Positions 34,507 to 47,800 of a DNA stretch of 64,000 nt are shown here, piece by piece (the stretch's first letter is position 1; every line of letters begins with the position of its first letter). The stretch is from NCBI RefSeq assembly GCF_964204645.1, contig NC_134033.1, forward strand, positions 14,014,155-14,078,154, written 5' to 3'. The notes beneath the pieces are model-generated. The model was not told the DNA's origin. It saw nothing but the letters and a program-made list of their open reading frames with translations, and searched no databases. The stretch is from Tubulanus polymorphus. Lineage: Eukaryota > Nemertea > Palaeonemertea > Tubulaniformes > Tubulanidae. Both the position numbers and the translations under genes were made by a program.

Positions 34507-37500
34507 ATCTACGAAAGATCGTCGAAAAGAAATTGTACGCGATTTTATTTTTCCAAAGAGACATTCTTACGTTTAACCGAACAACATTCTACATACAAAA
34601 TACATAAAATACATGTTTATAGAAAAATCCGCACAGAGACATACCGGTACAAACTTTTATGTATTACTTTATAACTATATATACGTATATACTTTACCAG
34701 TGCATCATCACTTTAATGATATCCGATATTAGATGATAATATATTTATTTTCTTTTTCTCGCGAATGCACGCGCGCGCGCGGAGGTAAAGCCGTCTGCCA
34801 GTCATCACATACGTATACCACGTGCCCGCGAGTCTCTATTCCGGGCTATCGCTTTTTATAGAGAAACGGTATTATTTTCGTAAATAGGGATAGAAGATAG
34901 TGTAAAAGGAAATTATTTGAGTATATTCATTTTCTAAATTAGCGGCTAAAAGGTAACACCTGCTGATACGTGATTGTACGCCACCTATATTTCAGCTTAA
35001 AAGTTAAATGACCGGTGTATGTCTGACTGAATAGCACGCGCATTTTAGACTTCCTGTAAATGCTAATGGGCTTCATGTGTAACATTTGCCGGGGACTAAG
35101 TCCTCTTTGTGTGTGTATGCGTGTGTATGTGTGGGTGCATTTCGTAAACGATAACGGAGATCTTAATAATTTCTAGAAGCAAATCTTCGATTTTATCGGA
35201 ATTCGTTGTTTGCACAGCACCGTCGTCGATGGACGATGAATTGTTATTATCGGAATGGTTATTTTGCTTATGGGCAGGATGGTTTTAATTGAACAAATAT
35301 AGGAGCCCGAATCTCATCTCCTTCGCATAGTCTTTTTTCATAATGAAATTTCGAAAATAGGCCCGATTCGAAAAAGAAAAGAAAATGTTTCAATGGTGGT
35401 ATGAATTGATTAGTGGTGGATTTAAACGACTTGTAAAAATGTAATAATGACGATATTATGATATTGATAATAATAATAATAATGGTAACAATTATGATTA
35501 TAAGAATGTATTCATTAATTAGCTGAATTTTAATTCGACATAATTAACTGCAATATTATTTTCAATTTCTACTGCTCGATCGCGTGTCTATGATTGGGTA
35601 CGTGAGTTAATGTGTGGCTTGTACAGTGTATGATGGTTGCTGCGGTACCAAACGAAATGTAACATGGTTGCTTTAATCGTCGACCAAACGAAAAATTATG
35701 TTGTGATATTATATATAGTCTTAAACAAATATTAAAAAAAAAAGGCGGAGGGGGTCGTATCGTGGTACGTATAATGCGTAACCAGGTTGTGCCGCTTTCG
35801 ATTGGGTCCGATGCTGCGGTCGGGACTCTTCGGCGTTTTCCGAGAGATGCCGAAGGCATTTTCTCCAGTGTAAACGCGCGGGAGGTAAACGTTAACTCGT
35901 TATTCAGTGGAAATAATTGTAAAACATTCAAGAGATACTAGATTTCGTAAAACTGAACGAGTCGTTTACAAAATGCCGTCTGCTGCCTCGTTTTGGGACT
36001 CACGAGAAAGCGCGCACTGTCACGTGGTTCAGCGGAGGGCTTAAAATTGTTTTTCTTTTTCACATATACGCGTAAAATGCAAGGCATGCGAGATTTGAGG
36101 GAAAACTCACCGAAAATGATAATATAATATTATAATATATATATACATATACATGAATATATATATATAAACCTAATGATGATAGTGATGTAATAACTGT
36201 TGTAAAATGCTTCCAGTCGAAAAGGATTTTAAAATGAAGAAAAAGCGGACACCGTGTGGAAACCCGTTTTGCGAGTCACTTTTTGAAAATAAGTCTCTCT
36301 CTCTCTCTATCTCTTTCTAAATGTAAACAGCTTGACGCGCTTTAAACATGTTTCCTGTATAGAACATGTTCCTGTTATTCACATGTACATGTGTACATAA
36401 TACATAAACCATGTGCATTTTGTGTCTTCCACAAAGCCAAATACTGAATATACTCCGTGATTCAAAAACTAGATTTTAAACGCCCCCGCCCTATCGTTGA
36501 AAGTGATGTTGTATTTTTGCTTGGGAGGTTTCAGTAATGCATGCATGCATGCTTGTCTTGTATGTTTGCCTACGTACGTATATACTTTTTTATGCAAAAA
36601 CAGAGCTCTATTTGTCTGATAATTTACAAGAAAATGTACGGAAAAATGGTCGTGATGATAGAAACCGATGCACTTCAATTTACACTAGTATTTAACCTAT
36701 ACGTAAAATTTTGAAGCAAAATCCCCGAAATACCTTCCATTTTTCTTGAATGTAACAGATATTCCAGATCCCAGTGATATTTTTGTCTGATATTTCAACG
36801 GTTATGTGATGTGTCAGTGAATTACGTGAAGGCTTAGTTCTTTCAATCTGTGATGGTGATGAAATTTTTTGAACTTTCTCAATCCTCTTTTGTATGCAGT
36901 AATATTTATACATCCATACATTTATATATGTTTGCCCATGACATTATGGTTCTGTTCGTTCGTACTGCTGACTGTCAAGGTCGTTTGCTTTGCCGCTAGA
37001 GGTCGCCACACGCTTCCGACTGAATCGAGAGTAGCTCAGATTTTGAGAAAAACATTTTTTCTAAATAAAATCTCTGCCATCCAGTGCCCGCCAGATGGTG
37101 CTGCTCAATGCGGTGGCTTTTCTATGTCCTTTATATTTGATTATTCGGAAAAGATAATTTGTGATAGATTCGTAACCGAACAAAAAGGAACCGTTAATTT
37201 TGAATTGCTTCCTATATTTTTCTATTCATTTTGCTGAGCCTGATACTGTATTAATTTTTGTATCGCATGTTTGTAATAGTCCGTATTCAAGTGACATCGT
37301 ATTGAAAAGTAGAAAAAGGATCGAAAAAACGTATTTTTCTTTTACGCTTTTCTAAAGAAAGATCATAGTTCCAGCCATATTGTAATGCATTATCGCTGCT
37401 TGTGGGCCATATTGAAAAAAAACTCTGATTACCAAGGTGCTTGTATTTAGAATTTAGTCGTATACACGGATTAGTAATAAATGAATTGTAGTAGAAAAAA

Positions 37501-38860
37501 AGATATTTTGATTACGATGAAAATGTGTGAAGAGTTGTTCCGAGATATATTGCGCGTGAAAACATCTGCTTACAAAAAAACAGCAACTAAGAAGGCCACG
37601 ATATATTTTTGTCGACATTTTTCAACTTTTTTTATTTATTGAAAACATATACATGATAACGCGTGTACGAAAAACTAATAGTCGAGTGTGAAAAAGTCAT
37701 ACGCATTTGCGTAGATGTTGTATTTACGAAATGTACGTGAATTGTGTCTAGGTATTTGTGAAAGTTGAACTTGAGCTGAACCAATACGGCTAGGGCGGAA
37801 TTTTGAAGGACCTGTCACATCCCAAAAGGGCAATGTGATGTCCAAAAAGGGCAATACATGTATTAGGGGCGCTGCAACCCTGAAATGCTCCAATTATCTT
37901 TGCTGACAAAATAGATAAGGGCCCTCAAAAAATTTTGACGGACTTGAACAAGTGTCACTTGCTGAAACGAGAAGACAATCATTTGTCTTCCCGGTCCGGT
38001 GAGAATGGACCATCTTTGAGTGCACTTGGGCGTCAGTTTTATACCAAACATTATTCTCACGATTAACTCCTGGTATCCAGTCTCTTCAAAGCCGACCACT
38101 GGCACAGGACGCAGGTTTTATAGACCAGTTTTTCATTTTTAACCTCGAGGTGTAAGTGACTGGTGAATGTGCAAGCAGTTGAACTGTGTATCACCAGTCA
38201 AAAACTGATCCGTAAACCGTGTCCGAAAGACACTCCGACTATCGAGATCTTACTAGTGGACCAACAGCTTATTCTTAATGCCGTAAATTTGAAAGTATTA
38301 AAAAAGCAAGAACATTTTACGAAAAATATTCCTAAAAGCATTTAATGTATCGCTACGTAAAAAAAAATTCATTCGTTGCACGTGTTCCATTTTATCTACT
38401 TTTTAACTAAACCAACAGCTCTCTACACGATTTGTATCAACGTCATCTTGCAAAACGAAAAGTGTTGTCGTTTATGTAATTATTTTTAATCGCATATATT
38501 TTGATAAGAATGAGTTTAAAGCGCTGGTGGTATGATGTAACCGAAACAATGTATGGATGATAATGTAATGTTATCGATATGGTCATAATGAATTATGTAA
38601 ATTTCTATTGATTATCATAATTATTACTATATTGAATTACTATTACTGGATATATGCTATATTATGATGAACTAAAACTGTAACGACTCCCCCTTATTTT
38701 CTGTTTTGAATAATTAAACACGCTGATAAGTACATACTACGATATATATTCTGTTGATAATTGAATGGATGATAATACATTGCGCCCCCTCCTACTCAAT
38801 TATAAATGTTGCTCTGTCGATGTCAAATTGTATCCATTGTGAATAAAATAAAATTAATAA
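34507..38860. other. SDR 3' UTR and intergenic DNA, no recognised gene
   Basis: AT-rich, with short AT repeats near 36130-36170 and an ATGC run at 36538-36551. Several frames of 60-120 codons exist, but none has exon-like composition or recognised motifs. The 3' UTR end is unclear; a cluster of AATAAA-type signals near 38841-38865 could be a distal site. I see nothing else. Confidence 0.45.
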
Positions 38861-40569
38861 AAATACCATCACTGTAGTGGTAGTTTTTTTGTGGTATCGT
38901 GGATGTTAATCTATTTGCTAGGCCTGCAGCTCGTCTGACGGGTCCCACTCGGATAAACCGTCCTACAGATCAATCATTCCGAGAATTCAAGGACTTTTTA
39001 AGGAGTTTTCAAGGAGAAAACATCAAATTTCGAGGAATCTATGCATTACATTTATATCCCAATTACGATACACTCCTAAATCGGTAAATCGAGGCCAATG
39101 GCTACTAACCAGGCCTAAAATCTAAACATTTTTAAATTGCCAATTTCTCGAAATTCAAGGACTTTCGGGCGTTTTGAAATCGATCAATATAGGTCTATGA
39201 ATAAAGACGTTTCGGGAATAAGAAAAGATAAGATAGATAAGATAAAATAACTTGTTACTCTCCTACCATTTCCATGGTATCTGGAGGGAAAAATAGTTTT
39301 GTTTGTACATTACGTATACCTATGTATTTAGAGAAAACCGTACTTTAAAAATAACAAGGACATTTACAATACATACAATTACAGTGTTCTATTTTCAATC
39401 TACAGGAGGGATCGTTATACCCAAACCATCTTTGATCAATTGTGCTGATTGGAAATTTGTTGTTTTTAAAATTTTAGTGTGCCAGGGAGCGGTGTTTATT
39501 GCGCACAAGCGTTTGAATGTCATTTGTCAATGTGCACCGCCGCCTTCGTCTGAATTTTTCTTCATATTTATATTGTTCAACAGTTTTTTTCACATCTTAT
39601 TCATCAGTCTGTTGATCAATCCGCGTTTTTATCACACTTTTGGGGTTTCATTCCGGTTTGTAAAAGCTGAATTAGGAGTTTCGTGACGAAATAAACACCG
39701 TCTAATACTGCCCTCTATCGGTAAACCACCTAGCTGCCAGCGGATAACGTTGCGCTCTAGGGAGTGAATTAGTTTTAACATTTTGTTTCGATATCTGCTA
39801 TTCTTTACAACCGACCGGTTCAGAAATCGACCATATTAGTAATTATTAATAACTGATTGCTAGGGTTGAATGAGATAAGGAGTTATCGGGATTTAATTTT
39901 ATCAGAAATCACTTCCTGATCGGCTCTCATCTGTGTATTAATGCGCCGCTGCGGAACATGGTAAATTTTCTACGAATTTCTCCCAAAAATCGCTTTATTT
40001 CGAACGTTTTCGATCGTTTAAAAACCCGTCGGCCGTTCCGATACTGGTCGACGCGGGTTGAGGCTGGCTGTCGATGGGTTATGGGTTCGAATCGTCGCCC
40101 GAGTCGCCGCTAATCGACAAAAATACGGTCTAAACTAAGGAAAAAATTTGACGGACGCAGCCATGTTTTTTTAGTCCTGTCATTATTACCACGGATGATT
40201 CTTACGTTTTCGATTTCTCTATTTTGACCCAAATCCATCTCTGAATTATTTTCATGGCCCGACACTGAATACTGAAGTCGCCTTATTTGATGAGTTGTCA
40301 TTTGGACAGCGACTGTCCTTTCAGTTTCATATTTGGTTGGTTGGTTAGTTCCCTACCGTACCAGGTCCAGGTGTAGGGCCTACGTCCACGGCCAGCCTAA
40401 TTCAACAACTCTTCATCCTTCTGCCTAACCTAAAGGAAAGAGAAATGAAGAGTCAAGAGGCTTGAGCGTCCATATAAATACGCACCTATCCATCCTGCAT
40501 GCAACTTAGCAAGCGATAAGTTAGGGTAGGTTAGATCATTTTAGGTTTGTGGGGCACAATGGGTTATGT
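38861..40569. other. Intergenic DNA upstream of USP9X
   Basis: Contains pieces of a dispersed AAGGACTTT(T/C) repeat at about 38980-39190. A 127-codon frame at 39303-39686 has low-complexity hydrophobic content and is not recognised. A tRNA B-box-like GGGTTCGAATCG occurs near 40083. The USP9X promoter and any non-coding first exon should be here or just right of it; I could not place them. Confidence 0.4.
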
Positions 40570-41524
40570 GGCGCTATTGCACTTTCGTACCCCCCTCCCA
40601 AAAATTTTTAATTTAGCATATTTATTATCAGGGAGGTCTAAGGATTCAAAATCAGTAACTTTTGACCCAAAAACCTACTTTTTCTGGGTTACAATCTTGT
40701 TATTTTGGGCCCTAAATCGCGTGTAAATTCGCGGATTCTCGACGTCAACAACGCCATATTGGATGTCAATCAAAGTTTCTAACCCTCCACTGAAATGTCC
40801 ATCCTCGCTTGCCAGGGGTCCGGTATCACTCCCGAACTCGCTTCCACCAGCCCCCTGGCCTCACGAAGCGTGATTTCATTACTGGCGCTGTTGCGCATGA
40901 CGTCATATATCGATTTGCGAATTACTTCCTTGTTCGGTAAAACGTTCGCTGATTGGTCAATTTAACGGGAAAACCAACAGAAGTCTACTGACGGTTTGTT
41001 ACAAGCGCTGTGATTGGTACGACCGGATTCTGGTCGGCTAGTGACGACTCCAACGACTCGTGAGGTCAAGGGGTTCGGGGAACAGCTTTAGCGTAGTGGG
41101 TTCGAATCCCTTGACGGATGAAGATGTGAAATGTCATGACATTAAAACTTTGCAAAAAACCATGTTTTCAAACATAACCATCTCTGAAAATGACGCGTAT
41201 GTTTGCATTATTTTCATACTTAGCTATTGATTTAAAGATGTTCTGATGAAAAAAAGTTATATGCCCAAAAACGAAATTTTGTCAATTCAATTAAATTTAT
41301 TGAGATATGTTTATTCAGATGTTTGTAGGTGGTAATTAGTGCGGAAACATGGCCGACCCGTCGGTTTGAATCGAGGAAATCGGCCCCAAATTATCAGAAT
41401 TTTGGCTTGGAAAAAATTTTTTTTTTTGTCAAAAGTAATTTATTTTGACTCTACAGACCTCCCTGATTAATAATATACAGAAATGAAAATTTTTGGGAGG
41501 GGGGTACGAAAGTGCAATAGCGCC
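40570..41524. mobile_element. 955-bp non-autonomous DNA transposon, about 110-bp inverted repeats, 8-bp duplication
   Basis: The octamer GGTTATGT is exact at 40562-40569 and 41525-41532. The termini start GGCGCTATTGCACTTTCGTA and continue through CCCCCCTCCCAAAAATTTT and CAGGGAGGTCT to ACTTTTGAC on both sides (the right read in reverse), about 110 bp with scattered differences. There is no transposase frame. The GG ends plus 8-bp duplication do not settle the superfamily. Another element (40800-41126) is inserted inside it. Confidence 0.9.
40800..41126. mobile_element. MITE nested in the 40570-41524 transposon
   Basis: TGAAATGTC is repeated exactly at 40791-40799 and 41127-41135 (8-9 bp duplication). 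The left end CATCCTCGCTTGCCAGGGG is the same as in the 25849 family. The right end, read in reverse, is CATCTTCATCCGTCAAGGG then ATTCGAACCC, a diverged version. It is therefore younger than its host element. Confidence 0.85.
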
Positions 41525-41850
41525 GGTTATGTTGGATGTAAGCTGTCAGGTTTAGAAACAGCCCCCACTGAGGATATCTTGTCATAATTCAATCAGGGAA
41601 TTTGAATTTTTGGTGTCTTGTTCTTGCCAGTGTCGAGTGGCAATTCAGCTTTTGATGAATAACAGGCCGCATTGAGGATATCTTGAAATTGAAGCAGGAA
41701 ATTTGCAAGTTAACGGACGGTCGGGTTTTAGAATAAAAGTTTTCATATTTTCGTTTCAGTGTGCTCGTATAAACATCAAGCACGAACGACGAATATCAAA
41801 AATCATCGACCGATTAAACTCGAACTAACGACGACGGAGACACAGTAACG

Positions 41851-44800
41851 ATGACGATTCTGATGCGCGGCAGCCCGGCCGGAGGAGACTCGCCCTCCGA
41901 TCAACCTCCGACGAACAACGCGACGACGACGACGCAACCGAACGAAGAAACGACCTCCGACGAACAAGACGAGAATAAAGAGGACGTGAAGGTGACGTTC
42001 CCGCTCGACGAACTCGACCGTTTAGACGATATGATCAATCGGCCGCGTTGGGTCGTGCCCGTTTTACCGAAGGGCGAATTAGAAGTTCTTCTCGATTCGT
42101 CGATCGATTTGTGTAAAAAAGGTCGGTTGAATTTAAAAATTTGAATCCGAAGTTTTACGATGCTATTTATCATGCACAGTCCCTACGTCTCCTCGATTCT
42201 TAAAACCTCCTTGCCAAGTTTCCTGAAGCTCCAAAAACCTTGGTACTTGAAATTTTTAGTAAAGGCCACATCCAAGCTAAAAAACTGGACTTCTTAACTG
42301 AAAATGCTGTAAAGGTGCTTGAAACTCCTTTAATTTGAGCAGAATACCTGAAACTCCTTAAAAACCCAGTGATTTCAATAAGAGCCAGGTCCCGGGTCCC
42401 AGACCCGTCTGTTGTTTGCAAAGGATCGCCTGTTTTTTCAAACCAGCTTTCGTTTCAGGGACTGTGACATATTATGGGACCCTCCTGTTTTTCAAAGGGA
42501 CCTGGCTTGTTAATTTCGTATTGAAAACACTGAAACCCCTTCAATTTTTGTGAAAAAGGTTATAATATGCTTACGAAGGACGAATCGTCCTTATTGTCTA
42601 ATCATAAGATTGACGCTTTGTCAGAAACGGAACCCGGAAGTTCGAGAACGTTTTCGTTAATTTCGAATCGCATGAATGCATCGATGATGATTTTCCGTTA
42701 TTGCCAGGTGTTGATATCCATTCTGAGGCGTGTCAGAGATTCTTCAAAGAAGGTCTAACGATATCGTTCACTAAAATCCTCACAGATGAAGCCGTATCCG
42801 GCTGGAAGTATGAAATTCACGTAAGTCGCCCCGAGAGCAGGATGAAATTGTTTTCAAATCGGAAATCTATATAAGTAGAACTTGCAAAATTGTGATCGTT
42901 TGGGATGATATTCATCTGAGCAGTTGTAACTCAAGTCCGAAGTCATCTTCAAATGAAATTGTTAGATTCAAGTTAGATTGGCTATAAATCAGGGTTGCCA
43001 CTAACCTGGAAATCAGGAATAAGTCCGGGAATTTTCTGTTCTTTATGGAAGGAATTTTGTAAAAAAAAAAAAAGAACGGAAAAAGAAATTTGTTGAGATT
43101 GGTAGATTTTGTGTGAAATCAAACAGGTTTCATCTATGTCTTATGTATGTCGCCCTGAATTTTTTTCAAATTGGAGATCTATATATAAAAACTGCTAAAC
43201 GCTGATCGTCTGGGATGGTATTTATCCGATCAGTTATAACTCAAGTCTGAAAGTCATCTTCAAATGAAATTGTTAGATTCAAGTTAGATTGGCCAGAGAA
43301 CTTACACAAGGTGGCCACTTACCTGGAAATCAGGGAATTTTCAGAATTTTGTAAAAAAAAAGAAGAAAACAGCTAGAAATCTGGGAAGAGTCGGAGAAAT
43401 TTGTTGAGATTGCTAAATTTTGCGTGAAATCAAACAGTTTCCGTCTCTGTCTTATGCAATTTGTGAAATTCGAAGTATTAATTTTATTGATTTATTTTCT
43501 TATATACGCAGAGATGTATCATGCGTAACGCCGAACGATTGGTCGAGTTATGCGTCGCTAAGCTACCGCACGACTGGTTTCCATTGTTGGACTTGCTAGC
43601 GATGTTGTTCAGCCCGATGAATAAGTAAGTTTTTTCGAGTATTCAACTTCGGATTCGAATGTTTGAACTTTTTTTTTTGAGAATTTTTTTTTTTTCTCGC
43701 AGATTTCATTCGTATAACGCGACGCGACAGTCAGAAACGTGTCCCGCCGGGGCGCAGTTACCCGACGACGAGTTATTCGCCCGTCCGCCCGATCACCGGA
43801 CACCCAGGGTACGTACGATTACTACACTCTATAAACTCACCGTTGAAATAGTAGCGGAAATATGAGATATCTAAGAATATAGTTCTAGAAATATGAGATA
43901 TCTATAAAATCACGACTGAAATAATACCGAAGTTAATATGATATATCTAGAAATCACCATTGTTATACTATAGCAATGGTATATGTCATATTTCCAATAC
44001 TAAGTATGGAAATATGAGATATCTCAAAAATCACCGTTTTTATACTACTGGATATGTGAGATATTTAAAAATCACCAGTGAAATAGTATGGGAACTGTAA
44101 GCTATGTAACTGTGTAATGTAATTGTAGGGTTGGTTGGTCGATCTCGTCAATAGATTCGGCAGTTTAAACGGGTTTCAACTGTTGTTAGATCGGTTTCAA
44201 GCGGAAAGTCTCAGCGTTCCGGTTATAGCAGCACTCGTCAGGTTTGTATCTAGCGTGAATGGGCACATACGATGTTTTCAGGCTGTAGGGGGCGCTGTTG
44301 AACTTATCGTTGAATTTCGACAAGGTTGGCGATTCGAAAATTTGAATTCGAATTACGAGAGAATCCGCTCGATAAGGATCATATCGGACACCGATCAAAA
44401 TAATCTGGTTTATCGGAAATTTATACGTGAGAAGCGATATCCAGATTAACTTTCAGAATTTCAGTGCGTTGACACCGCAGTGGAGTGTATGAATTAGTGA
44501 TAACATTGCGTCTAATACACCGCATCGTGGTGTCTTGGTGTTACAAGTTATAAGTTTTTACCTATTGAAAGATGGCAGCACCTGTCAAACTCGGTGAAAT
44601 ATTAATAATACTAATGGTACATCGCATCACGGTGTAGACACGGTATAAAACACCCATGTAGAATTTTAGAAATTTTTTGATTATCTCCAGCACTTAAACT
44701 TATTAATTAATCAGCACTGAAAGGGTTTCACATGTTTTAATGGTATTGGGTAATTATTTTTCAGACCGTTCGGTGTTTGTTACGAGGTTCTGACGCCGCA

Positions 44801-47800
44801 CACGGCGCGTAAATACTTCATGCCGATCGCCGACATCGTGCCGAAGTTCCTCGCCGGTCTCACCGACGAGGAGTTGAAAAAAGAGTCGAAAACCGAGGCG
44901 AAAAACGACGCGCTCTCCGGCATCATCAAAGCGTTGAAGAGTCTGGTGAACCGCGTCGCCGGTCAGGAGGAGATCATTAAGAAACTAGAGATATTCAGAT
45001 TGGAAATGATTCTCAGGTAGGTGTGAAACTAATTTTAATTATCTGCAGTATAATGGATATACAGTGCATAGAGGACATACTGCTATAATGCGTCTTCTCT
45101 GCTGTGCGATGTATAATGGATTTACCGTATACAGGGTTTACTCCGCAGTGCGGTGTATAATGGATTTACCGTATACAGGGTTTACTCCGCAGTGCGGTGT
45201 ATAATGGATGCACCGCTATACTGCGTCTGCTCCGCAATGCGGTGCATAGAGGACATACTGCTATAATGCGTCTTCTCTGCTGTGCGATGTATAATGGATT
45301 TACCGTATACAGGGTTTACTCCGCAGTGCGGTGTATAATGGATTTACCGTATACAGGGTTTACTCCGCAGTGCGGTGTATAATGGATTTACCGTATACAG
45401 GGTTTACTCCGCAGTGCGGTGTATAATGGATTTACCGTATACAGGGTTTACTCCGCAGTGCGGTGTATAATGGATTTACCGTATACAGGGTTTACTCCGC
45501 AGTGCGGTGTATAATGGATTTACCGTATACAGGGTTTACTCCGCAGTGCGGTGTATAATGGATTTACCGTATACAGGGTTTACTCCGCAGTACGGTGTAT
45601 AATGGATTTACCGTATACAGGGTTTACTCCGCCGTGCGGTGTATAATGGATGCACCGCTATACTGCGTCTGCTCCGCAATGCGGTGCATAGAGGACATAC
45701 TGCTATAATGCGTCTTCTCTGCTGTGCGATGTATAATGGATTTACCGTATACAGGGTTTACTCCGCAGTGCGGTGTATAATGGATGCACCGCTATACTGC
45801 GTCTGCTCCGCAATGCGGTGCATAGAGGACATACTGCTATAATGCGTCTTCTCTGCTGTGCGATGTATAATGAATGTACCGCTTTACTGGGTTTACCCCG
45901 CAGTGCGGTGCGTAGAGGACATACTGCTGTAGTACGTCAAATCTCTGGTGGTGGTAGGGTTTCTAGATTGAAGGTTCATCGCCTTTATCAAAATACCCTG
46001 AACCTGCTCGTAATAAATGTCCTAACTTGTGGTCACTCAGGGAGCGGGTTGAGGGATGAAAAAAGAGAAAAAAATTCCTGAGAAATTACCTTATAATTCT
46101 CCTTCATTCTTGGAGATTTATGGGAATTGTGAGTTAATGAAACAATTGTTTTGTGTTGTGCAGGTTATTACAGATATCGTCGTTTAATGGTAAAATGAAC
46201 GCGTTGAACGAAGTAAATAAAGTGATTACAGGCGTATCTATTTATACACATCGACATTCGCAGATTGAAGAGGATGAGTGGCTCACCGCTGAAAAAATGG
46301 CCGTAAGTCCGTTTCTGTCTCCTGTCTTCTCAAGGCAATTGAGAGAATAAGTATAGCAGGGGTCATATTGATTAAAGCATGTCTGCTGGCAAAAATTGTG
46401 AAGATTTTGAGAAATCTATGAAAAATTATGCCATTTACTGTCCAATTCAGAATTAATGCACAAGCTGTGTTGTCTTAATCTGTCCACATTGTGATCAGGA
46501 ACTGTTATAAGACCTTGTGAAAAAAATGTGGAAAATCCCATCGTTTTGTTGCTGTGAAAAATGTTAAAAAAGTGTATTGTGAGCATATGAGAAAGATTTC
46601 AGAGTTCGTCAAAATGTGGTTTATTTCAGGAATGGATCCAGCAGAACGGCGTTTTAGGAATCGTGCTCCGAGATAGTTTACATCAGCCGCAATACGTGGA
46701 AAAACTGGAGAAGATCATCCGATTCATGATCAAAGAGAAAGCGTTAACTTTACAGGATCTCGATCGCATCTGGGAGGCACAGGTAATGTCAGCGCGCAGG
46801 GTTCATACACGGTGGCCACTTTAGGAATCAGGGAAAAGTCGGGGGATATGTTGAGATTGCTAGATCTCGCGTAAAATCAAACAATCTCTATCAATGGTTT
46901 ACGTATGTGATGGGAATTTTAGGGAATAATCAAATCAAACGAAAGTGGCCACCCTGTCTGAGTTCGTTTTGAACTGGCTTTACTCTTGAAAAGCCAATTT
47001 CTGCTTTAATAAGATACCTAACAGTCAGTACCCACGCGGTTCCACAGTTCAGGGTTATAGATTCGAGAGCCACTGAGTCCATTTCTCTGAACCAGGACCG
47101 TGAAGCAAAAGATAAAAAATTGCTAGGCTAATATTGATCGTATTTAGACGCATTCAATGTAGGTGGTGACCATCTATTGTTGATTGAAAGGTCTATTTTT
47201 GACTGTGTATGACTATGTATTTTCAGTCTGGTAAACACGAAGCTATCGTGAAGAATGTTCACGATTTACTAGCGAAACTAGCGTGGGATTTTTCACCGGA
47301 GCAACTCGATCATCTGTTCGAATGTTTCCAGGTATGTAGATATTTCTTATTCTTCAATTCGGTCCCAAAATGATGGGAGTTGAAACTTTAAGCCCTAGTC
47401 TACTAAGATTCATTAAGCTACTTTATTCATACTTTAGTCTACTAAGATTCATTTAGCTACTTTATTCATACTTTAGTCTACTAAGATTCATTTAGCTACT
47501 TTATTCATACTTTAGTCTACTAAGATTCATTTAGCTACTTTATTCATACTTAAGTCTACTAAGATTCATTTAGCTACTTTATTCATACTTTAGTCTACTA
47601 AGATTCATTTAGCTACAGTCATTTTAAGCAATGAATTGAAGATGTGATTTTCAAGGTTTTAAATAGACTTTGGAAATGAAAAGGCAGCGGTAAAATTAGG
47701 ATGTGGCTGTCAAACATAAATTTTTCATTAATTGAACCCTCGATCTCTCGATCTGAATGTCTCGATCTGTTTTCAAAATTTTCTCACAGGGTTCCTAGCT

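Noticed and set aside
39303-39686. 127-codon frame upstream of USP9X
   Set aside because: AT-rich, Phe/Ile-heavy, with no conserved motif; it fits random translation of AT-rich DNA.
45040-45935. CRISPR-like regular array
   Set aside because: Units are contiguous 44-mers with no unique spacers, in an animal intron; it is a satellite.
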